Shown here: piece by piece, positions 23,014-32,469 of the stretch
Numbering within the stretch: position 1 is the first letter of the stretch
Layout of the letters: every line of letters starts with the position of its first letter
DNA from: Rhodobacteraceae bacterium M385
Lineage (GTDB): Bacteria > Pseudomonadota > Alphaproteobacteria > Rhodobacterales > Rhodobacteraceae
NCBI GenBank assembly: GCA_025141835.1
Contig: CP081102.1
Location: forward strand, 3,348,001 to 3,412,000
Reading direction: 5' to 3'
Length of the DNA: 64,000 nucleotides
Made by a program: the position numbers and the translations under genes
The notes under the pieces: model-generated
Seen by the model: the letters and a program-made list of their open reading frames with translations, nothing else
What the model was told of the DNA's origin: nothing
Databases searched by the model: none

Positions 23014-25968
23014 TTACCCTTCGATGGTCAGCGCACTGTCGATGAGTGCTGCTTGTTGGGATTTGTGGGCGGAGGCCAGACCCGTCGCGGGTGAGGCCGA
23101 GGCACTGCGACCCGCATAACGCGGGCGGGTGGTTTCGGCGCCGATACGCGTCAGCACCCATTCCAGATTAGGCTCGATGAAGGACCAAGCACCTTGGTTC
23201 TTAGGCTCCTCCTGACACCAGACGATTTTGGCTTTCTTGAAGCGTTCCAGCTCTTTCGTGAGAGCCAGAGCGGGGAACGGGTAGAATTGTTCAAGACGCA
23301 GAAGATACACGTCGTCGATCCCGCGGCTGTCACGTTCTTCCAACAGGTCGTAGTAGACCTTGCCGGAACAGATCACGACCTGTTTGATCTTGTCGTCGGG
23401 CTTCAGCTCGGTGTCCGAATTGCCTTTCTGGGCATCGTCCCACAGCACCCGGTGGAAACTGGACCCGGTGGTGAAATCCTCGGCCTCGGAAATCGCCATC
23501 TTGTGACGCAGCAAAGACTTTGGCGTCATCAGGACCAGCGGCTTGCGGAAATCGCGGTGGATTTGGCGGCGCAGGATGTGGAAGTAGTTCGCTGGCGTCG
23601 TACAGTTTGCAACGATCCAGTTATCCTGCCCACACATCTGCAAGAACCGCTCCAACCGGGCGGAAGAATGCTCTGGCCCCTGCCCTTCATAGCCATGGGG
23701 CAACAGCATCACGAGGCCGGACATCCGCAGCCACTTGCTTTCGCCCGATGAGATGAACTGGTCGAACATGATCTGCGCGCCATTGGCGAAATCACCGAAC
23801 TGGGCTTCCCAAAGGGTCAGCGCGTTGGGCTCTGCCAGTGTGTAGCCGTATTCAAACCCAAGCACGGCATATTCCGACAGCATCGAGTCGATGACTTCGT
23901 AATGCGCCTGCCCCTCCCGGATGTTGTTGAGGGGGTAATACCGTTCCTCGGTGTTCTGGTCGATCAGGCCCGAATGCCGTTGGCTAAACGTGCCGCGGGT
24001 ACTGTCTTGGCCCGACAAACGCACGGGATAGCCTTCGGTCATCAACGACCCAAAGGCCAGCGCCTCGCCGGTGGCCCAGTCAAACCCTTTGCCGGTCTCA
24101 AACATCTTGGCCTTGGTGTCCAACAGACGGCCCACGGTCTTGTGCAGGCTCACGCCCTCGGGCGCGGTGGACAGGGCCTTGCCCACTTCCGCAAAGGTCT
24201 CGGGCGAGATCGCGGTTGTGCCGCGGTCATACTCGCCCTTTTCCTTATCCAGATGCGACCAACGCCCATCCAGCCAGTCGGCCTTGTTGGGCTTATACTC
24301 TTTCCCGGCCTCGAACTCTCCGTTCAGGTGAGACTGGAACGAGGCTTTCATGTCCTCAATCTCGCCCTCGGGGATCAGGCCGTCCTTGATCAAACGCTCG
24401 GTATAGAGCTGAAGGGTGGTCTTCTGGGCCTTGATCTTCTTGTACATGATCGGGTTGGTGAACATGGGCTCATCACCCTCGTTATGACCAAACCGGCGGT
24501 AGCAGAAGATATCCAGCACCACGTCCTTGTGGAACTTCTGGCGGAATTCCGTTGCCACGCGGGCGGCGTGAACGACCGCTTCAGGATCATCGCCGTTCAC
24601 ATGGAAAATCGGTGCTTCCACCATCAGCGCGATGTCCGTGGGATAAGGGGACGAGCGCGAGAAATGCGGCGCGGTGGTGAAGCCGATCTGGTTGTTCACA
24701 ACGATATGGATCGTGCCGCCGGTCTTGTGCCCGCGCAGACCTGATAGGCCAAAGCCTTCGGCCACAACGCCCTGGCCCGCAAAGGCCGCATCACCGTGCA
24801 GCAGAACTCCCATGACCTTCGTGCGCTCTGTGTCTTTCTTCTGATCCTGCTTGGCACGGACCTTACCCAAGACAACCGGGTTCACCGCCTCTAGGTGCGA
24901 GGGGTTTGCCGTCAGCGACAGGTGGACAGAGTTTCCGTCAAATTCCCGGTCGCTAGACGCGCCGAGGTGGTATTTCACATCGCCCGACCCATCGACATCT
25001 TCAGGCTTGAACGATCCGCCTTGGAACTCATTGAAAATCGCCCGGTAGGGCTTGGCCATCACGTTGGCCAATACCGACAGGCGGCCCCGGTGAGGCATGC
25101 CGACGATGATTTCTTCAATGCCCAACTGACCACCGCGTTTGATGATCTGTTCCATCGCCGGGATCAAGCTTTCGCCGCCATCCAGCCCGAAACGCTTGGT
25201 GCCCATGTATTTGACGTGAAGGAATTTCTCGAACCCCTCCGCTTCGACCATCTTGTTCAGGATCGCCTTGCGGCCTTCCTTGGTGAACTGGATTTCCTTG
25301 CCGTAGCCCTCAATCCGTTCTTTCAGCCACGCCGATTCCTCGGGGTTGGAAATATGCATGTATTGCAGGGCAAAGGTGCCGCAATAGGTGCGGCGCACGA
25401 TCTCGATGATCTGCCGCATGGAGGCCATTTGCAGCCCCAGCACGTTGTCGATGAAAATCGGACGGTCCATATCCGCATCGGCAAAGCCGTAGGACGCAGG
25501 GTCCAGCTCGGGATGAGGGGTCTGGTCGCGCATCCCCAAGGGATCAAGGTCCGCCACCAGATGGCCGCGAATGCGGTAGGCGCGGATAATCATCAGCGCA
25601 CGGATACTGTCCAGCACGGCGCGTTGCACTTGATCGTCGGTCAGCTCGATGCCTTTGGCTTCGGCCTTTGCCTTGATCTTTTTGCCCGCTTCCTTGCCTT
25701 CATCGGCAGCGGGATATTCACCGGTCAGCGCCGCAGTCAGGTCGTCGCCGGGAACAGGCGGCCAATCCCTGCGGGCCCACGACGGGCCAGCTGCGGGCGC
25801 TTGCGCATCCTCACTATCGCCCAGTTGCGCAAAGAAATCCGCCCATGCGGCATCTACCGCGGCGGGGTCTTTGGCGTATTGCGCGTAGAGTTGTTCCAAG
25901 TATTCGGCGTTGTGCCCCTGCATGAAGCTAGAGGCATGGAGCTGATCGTTGGGAGATTGGTCGTTCAT
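23014..25968 (-). CDS. sucA: 2-oxoglutarate dehydrogenase E1
   Basis: The 984-residue thiamine-diphosphate enzyme decarboxylates 2-oxoglutarate and loads succinyl groups on the E2 lipoyl domain. Visible features are the N-terminal segment HNAEYLEQLYAQYAKDP that docks E1o to its complex, the ThDP fold with GDAAFAGQGVVAEGF, VVNNQIGFTT, and a C-terminal transketolase-like part with LPHGYEGQGPEHSSARLERFL. Length and motifs fit the family. The stop lies 5 bases from the sucB start, so both are coupled. Confidence 0.96.
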   Translation of the reverse strand: MNDQSPNDQLHASSFMQGHNAEYLEQLYAQYAKDPAAVDAAWADFFAQLGDSEDAQAPAAGPSWARRDWPPVPGDDLTAALTGEYPAADEGKEAGKKIKAKAEAKGIELTDDQVQRAVLDSIRALMIIRAYRIRGHLVADLDPLGMRDQTPHPELDPASYGFADADMDRPIFIDNVLGLQMASMRQIIEIVRRTYCGTFALQYMHISNPEESAWLKERIEGYGKEIQFTKEGRKAILNKMVEAEGFEKFLHVKYMGTKRFGLDGGESLIPAMEQIIKRGGQLGIEEIIVGMPHRGRLSVLANVMAKPYRAIFNEFQGGSFKPEDVDGSGDVKYHLGASSDREFDGNSVHLSLTANPSHLEAVNPVVLGKVRAKQDQKKDTERTKVMGVLLHGDAAFAGQGVVAEGFGLSGLRGHKTGGTIHIVVNNQIGFTTAPHFSRSSPYPTDIALMVEAPIFHVNGDDPEAVVHAARVATEFRQKFHKDVVLDIFCYRRFGHNEGDEPMFTNPIMYKKIKAQKTTLQLYTERLIKDGLIPEGEIEDMKASFQSHLNGEFEAGKEYKPNKADWLDGRWSHLDKEKGEYDRGTTAISPETFAEVGKALSTAPEGVSLHKTVGRLLDTKAKMFETGKGFDWATGEALAFGSLMTEGYPVRLSGQDSTRGTFSQRHSGLIDQNTEERYYPLNNIREGQAHYEVIDSMLSEYAVLGFEYGYTLAEPNALTLWEAQFGDFANGAQIMFDQFISSGESKWLRMSGLVMLLPHGYEGQGPEHSSARLERFLQMCGQDNWIVANCTTPANYFHILRRQIHRDFRKPLVLMTPKSLLRHKMAISEAEDFTTGSSFHRVLWDDAQKGNSDTELKPDDKIKQVVICSGKVYYDLLEERDSRGIDDVYLLRLEQFYPFPALALTKELERFKKAKIVWCQEEPKNQGAWSFIEPNLEWVLTRIGAETTRPRYAGRSASASPATGLASAHKSQQAALIDSALTIEG

Positions 25969-26047
25969 GGGTAGTCGCTCCGGTGTGACTGTGACGCGCT
26001 TGGGTGGGCCGCGCAGGCCCTCTTAAGAAGCAAAGATGAAGAAGACG

Positions 26048-26632
26048 TCATTGCAAGGGGTCCTCTCCATATTGGTTGGGGCCATCGGTGCCTTTGCTGG
26101 CCATCCAGATGATAATCAGCAGGCTCGGCAGGGTTTGAATGCCCGACAGGATCGAGGAGGTTCGGTTCATATCCTCGGCCTGAAGCAAGATCGCGTTGAT
26201 CTCGCTGGCGGATGCGGTGGGATCAAACAGTACCGACATCATCTCGGCCGATTGTGGCCCGACAACCTGAAAAACAATCAACGAGAAAATCGTGACGAAA
26301 ATCACCGTGGCAATGAACCACCAGCCCGGACGGTCGCAATCATGCATCCGGCGGACCCCTACGGCCAGAACCGGCAGGTAGTTCAGCAAGTACCAAAACG
26401 TCGTGATCGGCATGACCTTGATGTAGAAATCGCTGATCGAGCCGAAGCTTTCGATAAAGAAAGGGCCCATTTCGGCCATGGGTGGCCAAAAGAATACAAT
26501 GTCGAGGATGAATGTCACGATCGACCCGAGCGTGATGAAAAGGACGTACCACCAATAGGCCGAGCGCGGGGACCGGCCCTGAAAGTTGAGGCATTCAACG
26601 ATGTTGGTTCGGATGGCTTCTTTAAAGGTCAT
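26048..26632 (-). CDS. DUF805 membrane protein 1
   Basis: The 194-residue product starts MTFKEAIRTNIVECLNFQGR and continues SPRSAYWWYVLF, then has several membrane spans and the DUF805 signature GVRRMHDCDRPGWW. The ATG at 26632 overlaps the TAA of the next upstream DUF805 gene by one base. DUF805 proteins are small inner-membrane proteins of unknown function. It lies between sucD and sucA, adjacent to a second member, so the pair may work together. Confidence 0.8.
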   Translation of the reverse strand: MTFKEAIRTNIVECLNFQGRSPRSAYWWYVLFITLGSIVTFILDIVFFWPPMAEMGPFFIESFGSISDFYIKVMPITTFWYLLNYLPVLAVGVRRMHDCDRPGWWFIATVIFVTIFSLIVFQVVGPQSAEMMSVLFDPTASASEINAILLQAEDMNRTSSILSGIQTLPSLLIIIWMASKGTDGPNQYGEDPLQ

Positions 26633-27096
26633 TAAAATTGCTCCAAGGGAGAGGGACCAAAGGCGTTTTCCCCATGATCCGACGGCTTCACCAGCCAGTA
26701 AAACTGCAACAAAACGCCCATTAGAATCGTAATGCCAACGATCCAACCCGCGCCTGCCCCCAAGGCGGGACCGAAGGCCGCCCCGATCGCGATGCCAACA
26801 GCCGCAAAGAGCAGCGGCACCAGAATAACGTACCCGCGCTTTCCAATGTCGTGCATTCGCCTGATTAACACCGTCAAAGAAGGGCAGATCGTTGCCAAAT
26901 TTGCCAGTGCCACAACCGGCCCACCACTGCCTTCCAGCGTGTGCGGCCCGATAAGTAGCACCTCCACGACAGAGGCAACCAATACCAACAGCCCGGTGAA
27001 CAGCGCAAACCACCAGTATTCGGCGCGACTAGCCCGTCCCGATATTCGGAAGTACTTCCGAAAACACGTTTTGACTGCCGCGCCGAACCCGATCAT
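26632..27096 (-). CDS. DUF805 membrane protein 2
   Basis: This 154-residue protein of the same family has AVKTCFRKYFRISGRASRAE followed by YWWFALF, the conserved LIRRMHDIGKRGYV, and about four hydrophobic segments. Its start overlaps the stop of sucD by one base (TAATG) and its stop overlaps the start of the other DUF805 gene in the same way. It is therefore translated as part of the sucD transcript. No function can be assigned. Confidence 0.8.
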   Translation of the reverse strand: MIGFGAAVKTCFRKYFRISGRASRAEYWWFALFTGLLVLVASVVEVLLIGPHTLEGSGGPVVALANLATICPSLTVLIRRMHDIGKRGYVILVPLLFAAVGIAIGAAFGPALGAGAGWIVGITILMGVLLQFYWLVKPSDHGENAFGPSPLEQF

Positions 27097-27977
27097 TAGC
27101 CAATCGCCTGCAACACGGCCTCGCCCAAGGTGGCGGGGCTATCGGCCACGATGATGCCCGCAGACTTCATCGCTTCGATCTTGTCTTCCGCACCGCCTTT
27201 GCCGCCGGCGACAATCGCGCCCGCGTGACCCATGCGGCGACCGGGAGGGGCCGTGCGACCGGCAATAAAGCCCGCGGTAGGCTTCCAACGGCCCTTTTTC
27301 TTTTCATCGGCAAGGAACTGAGCGGCCTCTTCCTCGGCGGAACCGCCGATTTCACCGATCATGATGATGCTTTCGGTTTCATCATCGGCCAGGAACCATT
27401 CCAGCACGTCGATATGCTCGGTCCCTTTGATCGGGTCGCCGCCGATTCCCACGCAGGTGGATTGGCCAAGGCCCACATCCGTTGTCTGCTTCACCGCTTC
27501 ATAGGTCAGCGTGCCGGAACGGCTGACAACACCGCAAGAGCCGCGCTTGTGGATGTGACCGGGCATGATGCCGATCTTGCAGGCGTCAGGGGTAATAACG
27601 CCGGGGCAGTTGGGGCCGATCAGCTTGGAGGAAGAGCCTTCCAGCGCGCGCTTCACGCGCATCATGTCGAGCACCGGGATGCCTTCGGTGATGCAGATAA
27701 TCAGCTCCATCTCGGCGTCAATCGCCTCGAGGATCGAGTCGGCCGCAAAGGGGGGCGGCACGTAGATCACGGAAGCATTCGCTTCGGTCACGTGCTTGGC
27801 CTCGTGGACCGAGTTGAACACGGGCAGGTCAAGGTGCGTCATGCCACCTTTGCCGGGTGTCACGCCGCCGACCATCTTGGTGCCGTAGGCAATGGCTTGC
27901 TCCGAGTGGAACGTGCCTTGGGAACCGGTAAAACCTTGGCAGATTACCTTGGTGTTTTCATCAACGAGTACGGCCAT
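27096..27977 (-). CDS. sucD: Succinyl-CoA synthetase, alpha subunit
   Basis: The 293-residue alpha subunit has the CoA-binding Rossmann region GFTGSQGTFHSEQAIAYGT at the N-terminus and the phosphorylated histidine in GRRMGHAGAI. With SucC it converts succinyl-CoA to succinate with nucleoside triphosphate formation. GGAGGCC lies before the ATG. It is separated from sucC by three unrelated genes, whereas in most bacteria sucC and sucD are adjacent. Confidence 0.96.
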   Translation of the reverse strand: MAVLVDENTKVICQGFTGSQGTFHSEQAIAYGTKMVGGVTPGKGGMTHLDLPVFNSVHEAKHVTEANASVIYVPPPFAADSILEAIDAEMELIICITEGIPVLDMMRVKRALEGSSSKLIGPNCPGVITPDACKIGIMPGHIHKRGSCGVVSRSGTLTYEAVKQTTDVGLGQSTCVGIGGDPIKGTEHIDVLEWFLADDETESIIMIGEIGGSAEEEAAQFLADEKKKGRWKPTAGFIAGRTAPPGRRMGHAGAIVAGGKGGAEDKIEAMKSAGIIVADSPATLGEAVLQAIG

Positions 27978-28013
27978 CGGGGCCTCCTGTGGTCGTTTGA
28001 GTATAGGAATTAG

Positions 28014-28574
28014 TCATGGCGCGGCCTGCAAAGCGGGGCCGCCATGGGTGACGGAATAGGTGTGAAGCATGGTCTCGAAATCCGGCAGAGGGATCTCCAG
28101 ATTCTGCTGGTGGAAAGTCAACGCGCTGACACCGACGGCGGTGTCCAGCTTGCGCGCTTTTCGTAGGAAGTTACTTTGCGCCAACCGCGCCATGGCGGCG
28201 GGCGCAATATGGACCAACATCAGTTGGGTGGCTTTGACGTTCATATAGCTGAGCCGTTCCACATCGCTCCAAGGAACGACGCCCACAGCGTTCTGGTGCA
28301 TCTCCAACCCATTGGGGGATAGGGTTACGGCGGGGCCGGGTTCTGCTTTTGCGCGCTTGCGCAGCAAAGCAACGCTGAGCACGACGCCCAGAAAGAGCAA
28401 AAAGACGCCCGCGCCAAACGGCACCCATTCACCGCTTTGCCATGCGATCGGCAGCACCACAGCGCCAAGGGCCGCAATCGCGATGCAACCAAGAATCAGC
28501 TTCCATCCAATGGCCCGAGCGAAAAGTACGGTTTCCTCTTGCGGGTTGATCCGATGGGAAGTGGGCGCACTCAT
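28014..28574 (-). CDS. Two-span membrane protein with a PH-like domain
   Basis: The 186-residue product has two adjacent hydrophobic segments (about 25-45 and 52-71) followed by a basic stretch and a beta-rich domain (VTLSPNGLEMHQNAVGVVPWSDVERLSY) like bacterial PH-type (STM3941-like) proteins. The start overlaps the stop of the secreted-protein gene upstream by four bases. Function unknown. It lies in the block that splits sucC from sucD. Confidence 0.65.
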   Translation of the reverse strand: MSAPTSHRINPQEETVLFARAIGWKLILGCIAIAALGAVVLPIAWQSGEWVPFGAGVFLLFLGVVLSVALLRKRAKAEPGPAVTLSPNGLEMHQNAVGVVPWSDVERLSYMNVKATQLMLVHIAPAAMARLAQSNFLRKARKLDTAVGVSALTFHQQNLEIPLPDFETMLHTYSVTHGGPALQAAP

Positions 28575-29095
28575 TGCGTCGCCTCCGACGGTGTCAAACG
28601 CTCAACCAAAAGGAAGGTTTCTGTGCCGTTGGGTCCGGGGCGCGTACCCACATGAACCACGGCCACGCGGCTTGGGTTCAACTGGCGGGCAGCCAGAAGC
28701 GCGGTGCCTTCGGTCGGAGTGTAGTTTTCGGGCACGGCGGCCTCGGTCGTGATCCCCTCCATGTCCAGCCCTGTAGTGGCCGCGCTTGTAGCAAGGGGCG
28801 CATAATCGCCATCAAAGGCCACTTCACAGCGGCGATCCGTGCCCTGCGTCGCAGCACGCCCCACAACCGGAGAGGTCGGACCGTTAGACAGAGGGTCCAG
28901 ATCATAGAAATCCACCCTTGCGCCGGTCGAGGCCAAAACCTCTTCCGCGCGGGCAGCGGTCATGAAAGGGCTAAAGCAATTCCGCGCGAAAGCCATGCTT
29001 GCCATCGCGGCAACGCCATCGTCTTGCGCCTGTGCGGGTATTGCAAAGAGACTCGTTGCCGAGGCCAATACAAAAATGAGCGGCGCTCGAAGCAT
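28571..29095 (-). CDS. Hypothetical secreted protein
   Basis: The 174-residue product starts MLRAPLIFVLASATSLFAIP and continues AQAQDDG, a clear signal peptide with cleavage near residue 24. The mature part includes FARNCFSPFMTAARAEEVL and a second cysteine about 60 residues later. The ATG at 29095 is fixed by a one-base overlap with the stop of the glycosyltransferase gene (TGATG). I recognise no family. It is transcribed with sucC, the glycosyltransferase and the PH-like gene. Confidence 0.6.
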   Translation of the reverse strand: MLRAPLIFVLASATSLFAIPAQAQDDGVAAMASMAFARNCFSPFMTAARAEEVLASTGARVDFYDLDPLSNGPTSPVVGRAATQGTDRRCEVAFDGDYAPLATSAATTGLDMEGITTEAAVPENYTPTEGTALLAARQLNPSRVAVVHVGTRPGPNGTETFLLVERLTPSEATQ

Positions 29096-29925
29096 CAGAG
29101 TTCTTCCCGCTCGATATAGGTAATTTTTTCTAGGCTCACGCGCCCCAGAGCCCAAAGCGCCAACAAACGGGGCATGACTTTGACCTCCTGCCAGCCGCGC
29201 AACAAATCCTTGCGGAGTTTGCTTTCCGGTAGCGTACCGCGATCCACTGGCAATGCCGCTGGGTCTTTCGGCGGCTCGTTTCCCTGAACAACAAGTGCTG
29301 GCGTGACCTGAAAGGTGATACTGTCACGAGCGATTGCCGAAACGTTGGGGCTAAACAGAAGGTGATCAATGGGCACATTCGGCGACGGCGCCTTCAGAAT
29401 GTCACGGGCCGCTTTCTTGGTAACGATGTAGCCCGCCCCCCCGGAGTGCCGAGACCGCATACGCCGCAACGTGCGCCCCAAGACGGGGAGCGCCGCCTTG
29501 TCCAAAGCCACCAAAAGCCGGTCATCGCGCCAGCGTTCTAACTTCACGACGTCTGCGCCTTCCGGCCACCACGAAATATCCGCCAGCCACGCACCTAAAT
29601 CGGGTGACAAGAAGACATCATCTTCCATTATCATCCCATGCGAAGCGCCGCTTTCCAAGAAGCATTCCAAAGCCTTTAAGTGACTCAGCGTGCAGGCACG
29701 ATCATGGCGGTGGAATACGCCCCACGGGCCAAAATCCGGCAAGCGGTCTATCTCCAGTGCACCGACATCACTATGTGAATCGATTGCTTCGACGAACTGT
29801 AGCGTTACACCCACGCGCGCGGCTTGTTTTTCCATCAACTCGCGTCGAGCATTTGCCCGGAGCAGATTGACAGCAAAAATAGGAACGCATTGAGCGCGCA
29901 TGGATGTCTCGATCGTCGCTGACAC
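29095..29925 (-). CDS. Family 25 glycosyltransferase
   Basis: The 276-residue protein has the GT25 pattern: VPIFAVNLLRANARRELMEKQ at the start, ACTLSHLKALECFLE, and the acidic motif MIMEDDVFLSPD that binds the metal and sugar nucleotide. GT25 enzymes commonly add sugars to lipooligosaccharide. It starts three bases after the sucC stop and is evidently in the same transcript, an unexpected partner for a TCA cycle gene. Confidence 0.82.
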   Translation of the reverse strand: MSATIETSMRAQCVPIFAVNLLRANARRELMEKQAARVGVTLQFVEAIDSHSDVGALEIDRLPDFGPWGVFHRHDRACTLSHLKALECFLESGASHGMIMEDDVFLSPDLGAWLADISWWPEGADVVKLERWRDDRLLVALDKAALPVLGRTLRRMRSRHSGGAGYIVTKKAARDILKAPSPNVPIDHLLFSPNVSAIARDSITFQVTPALVVQGNEPPKDPAALPVDRGTLPESKLRKDLLRGWQEVKVMPRLLALWALGRVSLEKITYIEREEL

Positions 29926-29928
29926 CGT

Positions 29929-31122
29929 TTAGCCTTTCACAGCCTTCACGATTTTCTGCGCGCCGTCCTTGAGGTCGTCGGCAGCAATCACATCGAGACC
30001 GGAAGAGTTGATGATCTCTTTGCCTTTCTCGACGTTGGTGCCTTCGAGCCGCACGACCAGTGGCATTTTCAGACCAACCTCTTTCACAGCCGCAATCACG
30101 CCTTCCGCGATGATGTCGCAGCGCATGATGCCGCCGAAGATGTTCACGAAGATGCCTTTGACCTGGGGGTCGCTGGTGATGATCTTGAACGCTTCGGTCA
30201 CTTTTTCTTTGGTGGCACCGCCGCCCACGTCAAGGAAGTTGGCAGGCTCGGCGCCGTACAGCTTGATGATGTCCATCGTCGCCATCGCAAGGCCCGCGCC
30301 GTTGACCATGCAGCCGATCTCGCCGTCCAGCGCGATGTAGTTGAGGTCGAACTTGGACGCTGCCAGTTCCTTGGCGTCTTCTTCAGTCTCGTCGCGCAGG
30401 GATGCCACATCGGCGTGGCGGTAAACGGCATTGCCGTCGAAAGAAACCTTCGCGTCCAACACCTTGAGGTTGCCCTCATCGGTAACGATCAGCGGGTTGA
30501 TCTCCAGCATCTCCATGTCCTTCTCTTGGAAGGCTTGGAACAGTTGCCCCATCAGCTTGACGCATTGCTTGACCTGCTGGCCTTCCAGACCAAGCGAGAA
30601 CGCAACGCGGCGACCGTGGTAAGGCTGGTAGCCTGTAGCCGGATCAACAGAGAACGACAGGATTTTCTCAGGCGTCGCGGCGGCGACCTCTTCGATGTCC
30701 ATGCCGCCCTCGGTCGAGCAGACGAAGCTGATGCGGCTGGTCTGGCGGTCCACCAGAAGAGCCAGGTACATCTCGGTCTCGATGCCGGAGCCGTCTTCGA
30801 TATAGATGCGGTTCACTTGCTTGCCGGCGGGGCCGGTCTGGTGCGTAACCAGCGTGCGGCCGAGCATTTTCTTGGCTTCTTCCGCAGCTTCCTGTGCGGA
30901 TTTCGCAAGGCGTACGCCGCCTGCTTCGCCGGCGTCTGCTTCCTTGAAGCTACCTTTACCGCGACCACCTGCGTGGATCTGCGCTTTCACGACCCAAAGC
31001 GGCCCGTCCATTTCGCCCGCTGCGGTCTTGGCATCCTCTGCCTTCAAAACGACGCGTCCGTCAGACACAGGAGCGCCGTATTGCGCGAGGAGGGCTTTCG
31101 CCTGGTACTCATGAATGTTCAT
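29929..31122 (-). CDS. sucC: Succinyl-CoA synthetase, beta subunit
   Basis: The 397-residue beta subunit has the ATP-grasp N-terminal domain (MNIHEYQAKALLAQYGAPVS, VVKAQIHAGGRGK) and a C-terminal ligase domain with GGIMRCDIIAEGVIAA. It binds nucleotide and works with SucD. Its upstream region holds two GTGATCAC-centred palindromes, suggesting regulated transcription. It is the first gene of a long minus-strand series ending at lpdA. Confidence 0.96.
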   Translation of the reverse strand: MNIHEYQAKALLAQYGAPVSDGRVVLKAEDAKTAAGEMDGPLWVVKAQIHAGGRGKGSFKEADAGEAGGVRLAKSAQEAAEEAKKMLGRTLVTHQTGPAGKQVNRIYIEDGSGIETEMYLALLVDRQTSRISFVCSTEGGMDIEEVAAATPEKILSFSVDPATGYQPYHGRRVAFSLGLEGQQVKQCVKLMGQLFQAFQEKDMEMLEINPLIVTDEGNLKVLDAKVSFDGNAVYRHADVASLRDETEEDAKELAASKFDLNYIALDGEIGCMVNGAGLAMATMDIIKLYGAEPANFLDVGGGATKEKVTEAFKIITSDPQVKGIFVNIFGGIMRCDIIAEGVIAAVKEVGLKMPLVVRLEGTNVEKGKEIINSSGLDVIAADDLKDGAQKIVKAVKG

Positions 31123-31232
31123 GAAAAAAGTCCATTCTTTTGGTCATGTTCGCCTCACGTAAACACAACCCTTCCGGTCAAGGGAACGAGAATATGCCCT
31201 AATACATAGGATTTGCGGTATAAACGCACATT

Positions 31233-31262
31233 TGTGATCACGGATTTTTTTGTGTGATCACA
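31233..31262. promoter_or_regulatory. Paired TGTGATCACA-type operators upstream of sucC
   Basis: One site (GTGATCAC at 31234-31241) and one full TGTGATCACA (31253-31262) have centres exactly 20 bases apart, two helical turns. The same paired palindrome precedes sdhC. The location, about 110-140 bases ahead of the sucC start, suits a regulator binding as two dimers. The half site is TGTGA. Confidence 0.6.
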
Positions 31263-31369
31263 AATCTTACCCAACCTCCCCGGGCAACCCGACTCAGCAA
31301 GCGTCAAAGGCTTGCGTGCCCCTGTAATCCGGCGCAATCTTGGGCCTCAGGCCAAGATGCGGGGCGCTC

Positions 31370-32407
31370 ATGCCAGACAAAGTCCGATGGGGGCCAGACA
31401 AAGCCCGATGGGGGATCGTGGCGACGGTGGCAGAGCCCGCCCCCCTCGTTATGGCTTTTGTGGCCCACCATCTGTCCCTTGGTGCCTCTGAAATCCACAT
31501 CTATTGCGACGACCCCCATGACCCGGTGGCCGACATTCTGGAATGGCTTCCCCCCGTTCACGTCACCCGCTGCGACATGGGCTATTGGCGCAATACGGTG
31601 ACATGGAAACCCAAACGTCACAATAACCGACAATCCGCCAACGCTACCCACGCCCAAAGCCAATGCAAGGTGCCGTTTCTCCTGCATTGCGACGCGGATG
31701 AATTCCTGCGCCCGCGCTCGAATGTAGCTGCGCAACTGGCCGAGGTGCCCGAGCATCTGACCTGGGCCAAGATCTTCAACCTCGAACGCGCCATGGTGCG
31801 CGGTGCGGCCCAAGCCTCGATATTCGAGGGGGTATTCAAGGTCTTCTACCAAGGTCAACGCAGCACGCCCCTAAATACCTCGGACATGACGCCGATGGGC
31901 TTTACCGGGCACGCGGCGGGCAAACCTTTCGTGCGCACGAAGATCGGCATGAACATCGGCATCCACGTTCCGCGCCACGGCCACATTAAGGCCCGTGTGG
32001 TTCCCCCGCATTACCCCGCAGATCAGGTGGAGCTGGTGCATTTCGACGGCATGACACCGCTGCACTGGGCGGCCAAATTCGTGCGTCAGGCGGCGTTGAT
32101 CCCCGACCGGTTGCAACAATTGCCGCCGTTCCGCATCGCGCAATGGCAACGCATTTTTGCCTGCCTCGATGACCCGGACGCCCTGCGCCTGCTCTATGAC
32201 GAGATCAACGGATACACCCCAGAGCAGGTCGACGCGCTAGAGGAAGACGGCTACATCACGCGCGACAGCTTCAACCTTACCCCCGCCTTGGAGGCCGTCT
32301 TCCCAGGACAAACCGTGGACCTTTCGCCCGACGCTTTCGACGCCCTCCTGCGCCCCCGCATGACCGCGTGGCGCAAGATCGCGCGGCGCAACGGCGTGGA
32401 GATTTAG
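31370..32407 (+). CDS. Glycosyltransferase family 2-like protein
   Basis: The 345-residue protein resembles the Glyco_tranf_2_4 group: VATVAEPAPLVMAFVAHHL near the start and a DxD-type site in LLHCDADEFLRPRS. It probably transfers a sugar to a surface glycan. I chose the ATG at 31370; a TTG at 31340 is also in frame. Codons 2-15 hold a near-perfect 21-base tandem repeat (PDKVRWG/PDKARWG). It lies between the suc and mdh genes on the opposite strand, followed by a sulfotransferase gene. Confidence 0.7.
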   Translation: MPDKVRWGPDKARWGIVATVAEPAPLVMAFVAHHLSLGASEIHIYCDDPHDPVADILEWLPPVHVTRCDMGYWRNTVTWKPKRHNNRQSANATHAQSQCKVPFLLHCDADEFLRPRSNVAAQLAEVPEHLTWAKIFNLERAMVRGAAQASIFEGVFKVFYQGQRSTPLNTSDMTPMGFTGHAAGKPFVRTKIGMNIGIHVPRHGHIKARVVPPHYPADQVELVHFDGMTPLHWAAKFVRQAALIPDRLQQLPPFRIAQWQRIFACLDDPDALRLLYDEINGYTPEQVDALEEDGYITRDSFNLTPALEAVFPGQTVDLSPDAFDALLRPRMTAWRKIARRNGVEI

Positions 32408-32469
32408 GTGCCTTTACGACTGTCCTTCGTGCCGCGTAGGGTGGTGAAAAGTCACTAAGGACAACGCCG

